From: Phellopilus nigrolimitatus
Taxonomy: Eukaryota > Basidiomycota > Agaricomycetes > Hymenochaetales > Hymenochaetaceae
Reading direction: 5' to 3'
Length of the DNA stretch: 64,000 nt
Assembly: GCA_021029095.1 (NCBI GenBank)
Contig: JAJOHG010000006.1
Span: 682,001 to 746,000, forward strand
Part shown: positions 23,166-34,537 of the stretch, one piece after another
Numbering within the stretch: the stretch's first letter is position 1
How the letters are laid out: every line of letters begins with the position of its first letter
Translations under genes and position numbers: made by a program
Notes under the pieces: model-generated
Told to the model about the DNA's origin: nothing
Databases searched by the model: none
Seen by the model: the letters and a program-made list of their open reading frames with translations, nothing else

Positions 23166-24231
23166 TTAATGCTTTCTCTGCATGATCGCGACTGGTGTCG
23201 TTATTGGGATCTCTAAGACTCGTTCTTTCTCATCCACCCACACCAGATCATCCCCACGACTTATTATGGCCCCGATCTTCTCCTTGATTTTTTCCTTTTC
23301 GCTATCGGGAACCGTGGACACGCCACTCCAGGTCAGATAGTACGCCTTAACGCTCTCCACAGTAATGGGGCGGCCAAGAGTAATAGCCATTTCATCGGGT
23401 GGTTGAAAATTGTCTTTGTAAAAAGTGAGATCGAAAACTGCGCGCCATCGAGTAATTGTGTCCCACACGCTCGTGGTAGTCTTTTGTCGGTAGGGAATAC
23501 ACACGTCGTGTACCTGCTGCACCCATGCGGCCTTTGTCCTGTGGATTGAAGCATTAATGGCGTATCATTCGATTAGTTGTCAGAACACGAACGGGTCATC
23601 CGGGTTCCAGAGAAAACATATGGTACCGTCTGGCTTCAAGATCCGCACGAACTCCTTAAATGCAGCCTCATGGTCCGTGCACCAGTGGTAAGCCTTTTCG
23701 CCATGAGTAACAGGCCAGGATGATTGAATACAAAAGGAGAACGACTCACCGATGCGCTCACGATCAAATCCGCCCATAAATCTGGAACTCCGGTGCTATC
23801 GAATGTACCTTCTGTAAGGCTGACTCTGGGGTCATCCACTGTCTTCGAAAACACATCCCGCATTCCCTCATTGGGGTCGATACATCTGAGCTCTGAGATC
23901 GATGAACTCCATTCAGATTGAGCAAGTAACGCTCTGGTGAGTATGCCAGAACCACAACCGAGCCTGAGAGCGGCTGTTTTGATCTTACATGCCTAAACAT
24001 AAGGTTTCGGAGCTTACTCGACGATATTAAGGCCGTCTTTCCGGCTGACAGCTTTGCGGATATGCGAGAGGACCTCAGGTGCATACGACGCGCGGGCTCT
24101 GCGGTCGAGTGGTTAGCTAAATGTAGAGCGGGACATGGCACTTAAAGCACAACGTACTTGTCATATAGCTCACTCTTTCCTTTACCGAAACCAGCTTCGG
24201 ATATTGGATCGACTTTATGAGGGACTGCCAT
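23166..24231 (-). CDS. SAM-dependent methyltransferase (Methyltransf_11 type)
   Basis: Class I methyltransferase using S-adenosylmethionine; the substrate cannot be told from sequence. Start ATG at 24231 (MAVPHKVDPISEAGF). Motif I is NIVELGCGSGILTRALL, with the Glu-Leu-Gly join made across an intron; then the acidic loop LRCIDPNEGMRDVF, motif II region PDLWADLIVSAS, then AYHWCTDHEAAFKEFVRILK and KPDGTICFLWNPDDP, and a C-terminal helical cap ending MQRKH. The arrangement resembles fungal UbiE/trans-aconitate-type enzymes, including the AxHW motif after the Rossmann fold. Five introns, all GT-AG; the one in the motif I region ends at CTCAG just before GCTCGG. The frame is intact. No signal peptide, so probably cytosolic. 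The nearby sphingosine kinase has the same orientation but there is no evidence of shared function. Confidence 0.8.
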
Positions 24232-25089
24232 GGTGGCTCGTCGTACAGGGTAGATAGGTAAGCAGATAAACTTGTTGAGATTTGTTGTAGCTTAGTGAAT
24301 CACAGCAGTGAGAGAGACGATGACAAAAAACAAGTCGAATTTGCGTTTGGCCTGCTGAGCTTTGAGCCGGAAGTTCTGTACGGACCGATAAGAAACAAAT
24401 AAGCAAAAATGACGCAACAATCGAGCTCATCATTCCAACAAAACTTCCGGCGGGATCCCAATATTCTGGACCCGCACGGGCGCACAATTCGGACACGCCG
24501 AATCAAAGATCAAAGATCGTCGATCCTGACGAACTGTGGCTGTCCACAACGCCTTTAGATAAGGGTTCTAAAATACAGCCGCTCACTGCGCTGAATCGTG
24601 CTCAAGCAAATTACCGCTATTATGTGTGACGCGCAGAAAAGGGCCAAAGGGAGTTGTACCTTGATGGATTTACTTGTTTCTGCGAGTTGTAAGCATAGCC
24701 ATGCGCTTAGTGTGCAGATATGCACAACGCATAAATGCATGCGTGCCTCGGCCTTGCCGTGAGCTGAGAGCTAGACAATAAAGAGCTGAGGACAGTTTCG
24801 GACATTTTCACCAACGACCCGATGATTTACTGCCTCAAGTAACTGAATCATTGGATGGTAGAGGCGATGGCCTAAAGCAATTTATAGGACAGACAACGCG
24901 CCCCGCCGACACATTAAATTGCTTGCCTTTGGCCTATCACACATCGGATGTGTCGAAGTGCCGAGCGCAGCATGATGTCAAAGGGCCGCGAAAAAGGTCA
25001 CTATAATGGAAGGCTATTATCGATGAATCTGAGGATGCAGGCAGACGCGCTAGCAGGCCTTTCCCCAGAGATACTACGACCAGGCGCGC
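24232..25089. other. Intergenic region
   Basis: Promoter side of the methyltransferase gene and 3' flank of the DUF6534-like gene. Open frames are short and unconvincing. An alternative longer C-terminus of the membrane protein could reach 25001. Confidence 0.5.
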
Positions 25090-26716
25090 CTATAACGCTT
25101 CCGGCTTCTGCGTGTACATAGCCTCGATATCCGTCTCCTGACGGCGTACGACCGCCTGCATCCTATACAACAGAGAAAACATTCAGCAAATTTCACGACA
25201 GAGTAGTACAGGACGAACAGTATAACTTGCCTTATCGCCATGGTTGTCGAGTACCGTATCGGTGTCCACTTGTATAGTAACAATACGCGGATTGGTGAAA
25301 TCCTGGGGGAAAAAGAAAGGAAATGTGGTTGATGGAGGCTCGTTGGTGTTAGTGCAATAAAAGGCGAGGACGAGCTTACTTTGTGCTTATTGAAAACGGG
25401 CCGATTACGGACGTTGCTCATCGTAATGTTACCTGAGCCAGGCTCCTGAACTGTCTATAACGCCAGCCCGTAAGTTATGGCGCGTATTTAGGCTGAATAC
25501 GCAAAAGCATGTAATTCAGAAACTCGTAGGGTAAAAAAATAACGGCGACGAACGCAGCGAGCATTGAGTTCATGTACACTGCATTAAAAAAAAACCCCCG
25601 ATTAGCGGCATTGTCAGCGAAATTTGCCAAATTACTTACACCGTGAAAGCAAGAGGTAGAATAGGATGGTTATGAATGTGTGTCTTAGCACGATGCCCGT
25701 GATCAGCGATACAATAGCACATATCCCTGTAGGGAGACCCGTATGGATAGTGTACGCAATCAACTTGTGAATGATCGTGTCGGTTCTCTTGAATCCCGTG
25801 CGGTTCGACTGGAGAAGATAAATGAGTACGGCCGCGATCGTGGCATCCGCGACGGCAGTGATGACGTTGATCGTGCACGACACAACAAAAATCGTGGAGA
25901 GCGCCGCAAAATCTTTGACGTGATACGCCTTGGCGTAATAGACCACGGTCGATGCGAACTGGGCGAGGGTGAGGCAAGCGACCACGCCTGTCAGAACATA
26001 GTTGCGTTTGCTCACTAACGAAATGTGAGTGGGGTGCATGTTTAGACGTGCAGATAAATGACCCACACCGCCAGATCCGGACGACAAAGAGGGACTGCAC
26101 CAGAAGGCAGATGAAGGCCTGTAAGAATGATCGAGTCGCGTAACGTGCTGCAATAAATGTCAGCCAGGACACGAAAGGACTGCGGACTAAGATAAAGGGC
26201 ACCTTGTGAAATGCTCAAGGTACACAGGGTTCGCGTAGTTCGTGACGAGGTAGGTGTACGTGGAGTGTAAAATGAGGGCCTGATGAGCGGTGTCGAGCGC
26301 CCACACGACGAAGACGTGGGCCTTCAAGAAGTATCCGTCATTCGAGTATATCTGTTCAAAATCGGTTGACTCGGAGCATATCAAGTAACCACGGGAAGGG
26401 GGGAACTTACGTCGAAGTAATAATAAGCCTGGACGGAACCAGCACCCCAAAGACTATTGGTCAAAGTAGATTTCTAAAGTAAGGAGGTGAACGCAGACAG
26501 ACGCTCGAATCTTACCCTATGGTCGCACTAATGAAACGCGATTATGAACTTCAGGACTGCAAATGTACCAGCAAGCATAGAGACGTACATGGAGGCAAGA
26601 AACAAGCACCCAAACTATGTCGAAAAAAAACCCTTCAATTGTTAGTTAGTTATGTACGATAAACGAAGGAAACATACAGTGTTATCCAGCGCTGGGATGA
26701 CAGCAGCTGTACTCAT
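25090..26716 (-). CDS. DUF6534-like seven-helix membrane protein
   Basis: Integral membrane protein of a family expanded in Agaricomycetes, function unknown. Start ATG at 26716 (MSTAAVIPALDNT). Conserved marks are GSVQAYYYFDIYSNDG, VFVVWALDTAHQALILHSTY, YLVTNYANP, a helix with QSLFVVRIWRLS, a YAKAYHVKDF loop, and the DUF6534 block from VADATIAAVLIYLLQS through RTGFKRTDTIIHKLIAYTIHTG to LLLSRVYMNSMLA. Seven hydrophobic helices can be counted. The N-terminal exon 2 boundaries are uncertain. The C-terminal tail is uncertain too: after DTVLDNHGDK a GC-AG intron (AAG|GCAAGT) seems to be used, and the tail then ends either at 25090 (ETDIEAMYTQKPEAL) or, in the phase given by the simplest splice, at 25001. 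Confidence 0.72.
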
Positions 26717-27784
26717 GACGGACTCAAATATGCTGAGCGAAGAACCTGTAAGAAACGAGTGCAAGCTGGGTGGTGGAAGAGAAAGAGGACTGGAAAGATA
26801 AGGCTGGATTATTGGATAATAGGCACATATATCTCCCAAGTGCTAAGCATTTTATGGAATTTTACAGCTCAAGGCATCCGGCTGTTTCAGGATATCGCAG
26901 GCTGTTACGAGGCTTCCGAGGAGACCCATCAGTCTGACCCTTCAGGGTGATCTGGTTACAGCCTCGCTAGCGCTTAGCTACAGTATCTGATTTATGAACA
27001 TGCGCGTGAAAAATCTGTAAATCTTGGCTCGGATGCGGGCCGGGCACTCTTTGCTTAAGTAACACACTTCTCTCCAACCACAGAAAAAATCATGCTCAAA
27101 ACCGGCTCGCGCTTCTACCCGGTATTAGTAACCCACTTCAAGATACTGAAGGATGTCGGTTCCTTCGGCGCATCCTCGAAGAGTCCGAAAAGCTCGAATA
27201 CCACATCAAAACGTGCATTACCACCTGGGCAATCCATAGCTTACCTATTTGCTTGCACATACGAAAAAGCGTGTTGGACATGGATTCCGTGCAAGAAGAC
27301 AGGAATGGTTCGGCATTTGGTTGTACAATCGAGCAAGCTTTAGAATTCAATCACCCGTTCGACATGTCGAAGGTCGGAGCCAACCGAGTGATACTGTTGT
27401 CGAAAGTCACATACGTGATCTTCAATAAATTCACCATATGGTTTGCGACGGATGAACTAGGATTTGGAGTACAGGCGCTTGTTATTGGACAGTGTTACAA
27501 GAAGTGCGTACAGGCTCTATTCACGAGGAAATTTATTGGTTGCTCCCAACACAATTGTTGGTCACCAAAAGGATGACAGATTGTACAAGAGCAAGAATCC
27601 CAGCTGTGTTGTGCAGGCGACACACGAGAGTTGTCCGTCGCAGACGGAGCGTAATGGGCAACTGCTGGAGTTTCGAACTACTCTGAATGGCGCGCGGGAG
27701 TTTGCCAGAACGCACAACGAGGCGTTCTTTTCAGGCTGTCGACGAGAAATCCAAGACGCAGTAGAGAAAGGGTTTATCGATCTT
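26717..27784. other. Non-coding region with possible F-box relic
   Basis: No intact gene. On the plus strand near 27150-27240 a short frame reads CRFLRRILEESEKLEYHI, which resembles the start of basidiomycete F-box proteins (a residue-ILEES-x-x-LEYHI pattern), but nothing convincing precedes or follows. It may be a gene remnant. Confidence 0.3.
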
Positions 27785-28434
27785 TTACTCCTCCATTGCG
27801 TCCTCGTCCTCATCCTTGTTCTCTGCTTCTGCGGATTCAGGAGCGCCCGCGCGAATAGCCGCACGTGCCCCCACACCACCACTCTGTGCGAGCGGCTTCG
27901 CAAACTCCTTCAGCCATTCTTCAGATTCCCAAACTAGAAATTAAATAAAGAGCACCGTCCGCAGGGTCAGCGGCCTTGTAAATAGAGATATATGACCAAA
28001 GTGCGCACTAGGACGGTTGCCAGACGTCGCAGCGGTGAGTTTTTGCGGTCGGGCAAGGTTGACACGAAGAACACGTCCGCGAAGCTCGTTGAGGTCCATG
28101 TTGTCAATCGCGTCCTGGGCATCGCCAGCTGAGGTGTAGGTCACGAATGCGAAGCCGCGATGTTTTTGTGCTACAGAAATGTTTAGCACTTTCTGCAAAA
28201 CAAGAGTTTCTCTCTACAACGCACCGCGGGTATCCTGCTGGTGTGTTTGCGTCTGGGCTGGAGGTATCTGCACCTCCAGAATGTCACCTGCGAGCAGTGA
28301 ATAAAATATAGCCAAACCTGAGTAGAGGCCCACTCACCGAACGTAGAGAACGTCTCGTATATCGCTGCCTCGTCCACGCTGTCACCAATCCCGCCGACAA
28401 ATACGGTCTTCTTCGTCTTCGTGCCCTCCTCCAT
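27785..28434 (-). CDS. RRM protein resembling the N-terminal part of cyclophilin E
   Basis: Single RNA-recognition-motif protein. Start ATG at 28434 (MEEGTKTKKTVFVGG). RNP2 is TVFVGGI near residue 10; RNP1 is HRGFAFVTY; then the helix SAGDAQDAIDNMDLNELRGR and VLRVNLARPQKL. After the RRM comes NRPIWESEEWLKEF, a motif found just after the RRM in PPIE/Cyp33, joined here across an intron whose donor is CTA|GTGCGC. The protein ends in an acidic tail (DEDEDAMEE) at 27785. No cyclophilin (peptidyl-prolyl isomerase) domain follows, so only the RNA-binding half of PPIE is represented. A spliceosomal or nuclear role is an inference from PPIE. Divergent from the COA8-like gene, with 125 bases between starts. 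Confidence 0.75.
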
Positions 28435-28559
28435 TGCGGCTGCTCGTAGAGTCGTAGACGTGCCAGTGAGATGCAAGCATATCGGAACAGGACATGGATT
28501 ATGTAAGCGAACTTTCGCCTGAATTCTCTAGTCAGCTTGACCTCTGCTCAACATCGCCC

Positions 28560-29349
28560 ATGCTTCCGCGCTGTCTCTTCTCTCAGGCGCAGGCGCAGGC
28601 CCACCGTCGTTCGCATGGTGACCTCCGGCGCTACCTCCGCTCCTCGCCGCAGCACCGCGCACTCGTAGGCCCGCCTGACCCCGTCTCGAACCTTCGGCCA
28701 GTCATCTACGACGATGTCGACTATGTCGACACAAGGGGTGGGAGGAGAAGGAAGGGGAAAGGAAGGGAAGATAGAGAAGCGAACAACAGCCAGGATGAAG
28801 ACGGAGGCTCTGCGCGTGCATTGGTTGCATTTGAGCGTACGCGAACGTCGCCGACACACCCATACCTGCTGGACGAATTCGACGGCGACCCACTAGATTA
28901 TCAGTGGCGCGTTGAGCGCAAGCGGCTTGATGCCTATAACCACGCGTTCTGGGCAGATGTGCGTGTTCTTATTCAATGTTTCTAATGTCATAAAACATAA
29001 CATTTTCTTCCGCGTTCATCAGAGTAACGCGCGCTTCGAAGGTGCCAAGCGCGCTGTGCTCTCATCCTTGCCAGAGTCCGCGTCGCCAGACACACGCGAG
29101 GCGGCGCTCTCTGAGTTCTATGGGAACTGGCTCAGACAGGAGCATGGCCGTCTCAAAGAATATTCAGACGACTGGAGTCGCAAGAACTTTGGCGGCATTT
29201 TGCTTGCTGCACGCGCAGCAATCCGCCAATTCCGAGCGCGCATCTTCGGCCGGGAGTCTTCAGCTGCAGCATCAATGCGTTCGTCGTCCCCATCGACACC
29301 GCATCCGCCTCCATCAGTGGAAAGCAGGAGCAACGACGATCGAAAATAA
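28560..29349 (+). CDS. COA8/APOPT1-like (DUF2315) mitochondrial protein
   Basis: Predicted 241 residues from exons 28560-28958 and 29023-29349, an exact multiple of three. An in-frame ATG at 28494 is possible, but the one at 28560 gives a better mitochondrial presequence (MLPRCLFSQAQAQAHRRS). The conserved core is HPYLLDEFDGDPLDYQWR, then AYNHAFWADSNARFEGAKRAV split by the intron, then ALSEFYGNWLRQEHGRL and SDDWSRKNFGGILLAARAA. This order matches DUF2315, the family of human COA8/APOPT1, which protects cytochrome c oxidase assembly in mitochondria. The C-terminus is Ser/Pro-rich and low complexity. The frame is intact. Family call is from memory of the FW-x-x-N and FY-x-x-WL patterns, so moderate certainty. 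Confidence 0.6.
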
Positions 29350-29466
29350 ATTATATACATACTCTGCGTTCTGGCGGGCTCTGAGGACGGACAGCTAAAA
29401 TCGGAAAAAGCGACTCGTAGGTCACCAAAAGAGCATGAGAAAAGAACAAATCTACTGTACACGCCA

Positions 29467-32400
29467 CTAAAACTCCATCCGCGATCCCGCACCCCCTAGC
29501 TCATCCTCCAGCTCCTGCACTGCGAGCTCCTTTACCCGGTCTATAACCGATACCAAGTCGAGCTGCTCTAACCTCTGTTTTTCGCTCTCATAATCGTGCG
29601 CGAGAGTCGCCAGTTGCTCGTCCGCGTGTCCTGGCCACCGGCTTGCGAGCTCTTCGGGTGCGGGCAACTGTGCCGCTTCGTCCAGAGGGAGGATCGTTGT
29701 AGTGTTCTGCTCCTCATCCGACTCTGCTGGTGGTTCTGTGCGGCGTAGCGCGTCTTTGACCGTTGAATACAGCGCTGTTCGCCGGAATCTGTCTACAAGT
29801 TGTGTGTCGGTTGTGTTCGCTGTCTTTCGTATTTGCGCCCAGCTACGATTGCGTTATAATGTTTTGTATGAGATATAATTTACCAAACTATGGGGAAGCG
29901 ATCACTCACTCGTCATGGATGTATATCCTCCGCCAGACGGTCCGGAAGGCAGACAGCTGGCGTCCTTCTGGGATATTCTACCGAACGGAGAGCAATTTAA
30001 AACCATCTTTTCACTTTTCAGAAAGAGGAAACTCACTTTGGCGTTTTTTATGAGCTCGAGGGCTGTCGCATACTCTAATGAATCTTCTCTTAGCGTAAGC
30101 ACGTCCACGATATCCTCGACGCCCAACACATGGTTTTGTAGTAAAGCCTTAACACAGGCTCTGAACTCCGCAAGGAACGCCGGATAAGTTCTTGCTTTGA
30201 GCGACGGCGCGACGGCCTTGACGACCGTGTCGACCTGATGCTCGAGCGATTGCCTTGCTTTGGATCCTGCAAGCGTCGCACGCAGCTCTTCTATGAGTTT
30301 TTGATGCACGCTCACGTAGTCGAGTCCGTCGTGGAAGTCTGTATGACACTCAGACATGGCGTTTAGGCGAAAGTACCAAACTTCAAGACTTACCATCGAG
30401 GACAGTGTTCTGAGAAACATCAGCCGGCGATGCTTCGTTATCGGCTATTTGTGCCAGTTTGCCAATGCTTAACATCACCTGTTACATTGTCAATAATTTC
30501 TCGCGGTATTTTTGGAGCAAATAAAAACTGACATTACGCGTCGCGAGGTCCGGCGTCTGCCCCGCCTGGGCGAGGAGTGTCAGGGCAGCTGAATCCCAGC
30601 AGCCCTTGCCAAGATCGTGCACCCACGAGATTGTCGGGTGTGGGTGTTTTGCGAAAAATGTGTCGATGTATGCCTCGTACAGCTCGCTCTGCGCAAACAT
30701 ACACCGCAGCTCGCCTGGAGTCCGGTCGAGTTCCAAGATGATTCAAGCCGCCAACGATTAGGACCACTGGGGGAGAGGCGAAATCCGAGACGTACCATGT
30801 TCGATATACCATTGGTACAGCTCGTCTGTAAATTCCTCCTTGTAATCATCGATATACTGACGGATAAGTTCTGCATGGACGTTGCTTTCCAGTGGGTATA
30901 TTGGAGACGTGGAATGACACAGATCGGCGAGTGAACGGAAGTCGCGATAATCTTCGGCAAGTTGAAAGGCATGTTTTGTCATATCGTGCTTGACTGAAAT
31001 CGAGATAGTTCGGTTTGAAAACAAATGTAGGCGTATACGGATTTCCGTAATTAAGTACCATGAAAAGAAAAGAAAGGCAATTAAGACGCACGTAAAGTAT
31101 GTAACACTTGCGGGCGAATTTGTTGAAAGCGGTCACGAAAAGCGCGTTTTTCATTTTCGATAGCTGCCTCATCAGCAGCAGCAGGGCTACAGAAAAAGAT
31201 CCACATTGTCAGGTGCCTTTTCCACTTGCCTTCCAATATACCGCAGAAAAACACGATAAACGGTGTCATGCGTACCTCTCAAGCCATTCCAACCGTTCCT
31301 GGAAGCAGCGGAATACCACAGCCGCAAGCTTCGGCAACTGGCTTCTCACCTCACGCACGATCGCATTTTCCGCATTTTCGGGTGGCGTCTCAACGAGGCG
31401 TTTGTCCGCGAGATTGAAGAAGTCGAGCACGATGTCGATAACGGGTGGCGTGCTCGTCCATGAGTTCAGCATTGGCTTTGCTAGTCCGTATATTCCAGAA
31501 TTCGTATCACGGTAGTTCCATGTGGATTGCATAATACACTGATGTGTTGTCATTATGGAAAGTGAGTGAAGAAGAGGAAGAATAATTACGAGGAGGTATT
31601 CTGACCCGCGACAAAACGCGTCAGGTTCGCGCTCTGTGAGTTCGAAGCTCCTTAATATATCTTCAGTGACGGACTTGATATAAGGAAGCAGATTTCCAAT
31701 TTCTCGTGTCTGTCGTCGATAGAGTAGCATGTCAATACATGCTTCCCCGCATTGAGATAGCACTGTAGGAAACGAAATCGTCACCTGCAGCCGGAAAAAC
31801 GCTCGCATAATGTCCTCATGGTGACCCTCCTGAGACCTTTCCATGTACGCAATGATGATTTCGAGCAAAACATTTTCGACAAACCCAGCACTTAGAGTGA
31901 AATTAAAAGCAAGAAGTAAAAAGCTGTGCTTTGATTATCATGATAGCGAGACCGCTCACTTGACGCGATGACAATAAAGTGTCCATAATTGTTGAGCAGC
32001 ATATAGCTTCTCTGCATCTGTCGCAAGACGCTGGCGACTACTCTGCGACATCTGTTTTTGTCATAATTTTAGTCACGATAACATTGAAGATAGAACGCAA
32101 TTTACCTTTCCTAGCCCTCCGTTCTCATTAATGAATCCAATGAGAAATCGCAGGCGGTCTTTGCGCTCTATGATTTGCTGCGTGAGGTCGGGATTAGAAC
32201 GCACGACCTCGATGTCAGAGGCGAGAACCCCGCGGCTAAGTTGCTCCGCGCCAGATATGAGACTCTCCTCATCCACGTCTGGAGGGAAAGTAAAGAGTAG
32301 GGGATTCTTCAGGGTTCAAGAAAGAGAAACAGGTCAGGCTAAACCTTGTTGCCAAAGTATTTCGCAGACCGACCTTGGGATTAGAGCCGAAAAGAATTGC

Positions 32401-34399
32401 CTGCGTCATGATTGACTTGATAGATGTTCCGCGCCCAGTGCTTTATATAATAGTGAGTTAGATAGAATGAATATAGTTTGGTTCAACTAAACCCACCTGG
32501 AATCAAAACTGTTAATTTTCTCAACATCTACGGCAACCTTCATAAGCACATCACTGTTCATGAATAACATCTCCGCCGAGTCGTTTACAACACCACAACC
32601 GAATGTGCGGTCCTGCAGGGACTTCAGCGTAAGGATGTTGGCGTACTGAGTGTCTGAAACAATCGCACAAATCTATCAAAATGCGTTCCGCATATTCTTG
32701 CATTTGCAAAACCAGAGAGAAAAAGAAATCAGAACAAACCTTTTGCCACAAACGCCACGGCATCGCCGAACTCAACGCAATAAACCAGGCCCTTTTCCAA
32801 CAGGCGCAGGCGCGGGTGAATATTTGCTTTGTCCGATGAAATCTAGACGGGCATCACTTCTTTTTCAGCACAAATACCATTCAAGAGGCTGGTTTACATA
32901 CTGTTTGGTACGGAACCGTTCGGAGCGCCTTAACTGTGAATGTCCTCCCGTCTCTGGACAACCGTGCGACGACATAGAATCGACGCGGGCGAGTGTCCAT
33001 TCCAGACTCATCCTCCAGTCCGGGGTTGAAAGAGGTGAGCAAGATAAAATCGTTTTGTCTTAAGTGAGACGTTTCAAAAATTAGCAGACTACATAAAGAA
33101 AGAGGGGAGGAGGAGTGCATTGAAGAATGCTCACGAGTCAAAGGCGATGTCAAGAAGCTCCAGGTCCAATTCTTCTTCTGACTTTACATTAGAGAACGCG
33201 GCTTTCAATGCTGTGAAGAGGACATCGTTTATGTCCTCTTCAAATTCAAACTGAACATGCTCAGTTAGCAGTCTGTCTTCATCCTATGCATGATCCGAAC
33301 AGTCGACGCACTTGCTCCCAACCCTTTTTTATCACGTTCCACTTTACAATGCTTAGATCCATGCACGCCCATACCTCGAAACCCTCGTCTGTCAAACCAT
33401 TGACCGCCGCAGCGGTGACACAGCCGCTCGAGTACACTGGTGCGGTCTCGCCCCAAGGAAAAAAGCGCAAGCGCTCGATCGTGCTCTGCGGACGCTGTAA
33501 GCTGAATGGATGATGGATGACGCTAAAGCGTCCCGCAGTCGAGGTGACGGCAAGGAGGAAGAGCCGTCCACCCGAGGTCGTCGCGATAAATGTCTGGGGC
33601 TACAATATCCCGTTCAGAGTTGGAAAGGGAGACAGTAGAAGGGGCATGCTCACCTCAGCATATACGAATGCAGTGATGGCCTCGTCCGACCTCAGATCTA
33701 TGAGCGAATCGTCCGTGGGGTCGCCGCCAGTAAGGCCGAGCTCAACGCTATCCCAAAAACGCGTCTCGCCATATGGCGAAAGGAGAATAAGGCCGGGCTC
33801 GCGCGACGGCCCGTATGAGACGATGGCGCTGAAAGGTACCGATGGCTCAGAGTAGCGGCTTGGGCAGGGGAAAATGTAGCATGTCGGGGCGCCTAAAAGG
33901 AGCTGAGAGTGCTTCCAGACAAAGCACGTCTGCGAAGAGGCAATGAGGCAGAACGAGCTGCGGGTGTCGATATCGCCGGTGAAAGCGTCACTCGCAAAAT
34001 CTATCATGCAGGATAGAGTTATTCACAAAGGAGTAGCAAACAGGAGCGGAACGCACCAGTGCTTCGCAGTACCTGCAGCACCTCAGCGGGCAGGTGGGCA
34101 AGCAAGGTCACGGACAGCTCCTCCGACTGTGCAAAGACAACACCAGAGCGATTCTTGTTCTCTCGCTGTTGGGATGACGCCTGTCCATCGACTTCCATCG
34201 CGCTCGTGGCGTCTGAGACTATCGACGCGTCGCTCACGACAGACATCCGCGAATCGGACGGCGCCCGCCCGCCCGCAGCGGGCGTAGTCGGTACAGGTGT
34301 GCTGAGACGCGAGCCAGGAGGCTTGCTCCTCCGCGAAGGTGTTCCAAGTGCATATCGCGTGCGCCGGTTGTTCTGGGGAAAGGGCGACGGGGAGAACAT
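29467..34399 (-). CDS. Nucleoporin NUP133
   Basis: Scaffold nucleoporin of the Y (Nup84/Nup107-160) complex of the nuclear pore. Start ATG at 34399 (MFSPSPFPQNNRRTRYALG). The N-terminal region is Ser/Pro/Arg-rich, then a beta-propeller: VVFAQSEELSVTLLAHLP, SSFCLIASSQTCFVWKH, CYIFPCPSRY, IVSYGPSREPGLILLSPYGETRFWDSV, DEGFEVWACMDLSIVKW, RRFYVVARLSRDGRTFTVKAL. After it comes an alpha-helical stack: DEESLISGAEQLSRG, DRLRFLIGFINENGGLGK, AFCRGSEYLLVIILPLLHS, HAFQLAEDYRDFRSLADLC, TISWVHDLGKGCWDSAALTL, YPAFLAEFRACVKALLQNH. Stop TAG at 29467. About 15 GT-AG introns; exons were recognised by family content and not every junction was checked base by base. Divergent from the Mup1-like gene, 138 bases between starts. 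Confidence 0.82.
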
Positions 34400-34537
34400 G
34401 GCGGGCAAAGGCTGGTTGAGGGTGGCTCTTTCCAGACGCGTAAACAAGTATGTAAACAAAGCGACATGATCGTCGCGAGACTCGGAATTGGACTCGTGTG
34501 CAACGTTCTCCACGCAGTCTCCACGTCGACGAGGACC
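34400..34537. promoter_or_regulatory. Divergent promoter region, NUP133/MUP1-like
   Basis: Only 138 bases separate the two start codons, so both promoters overlap here. No TATA box is visible. Confidence 0.4.
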
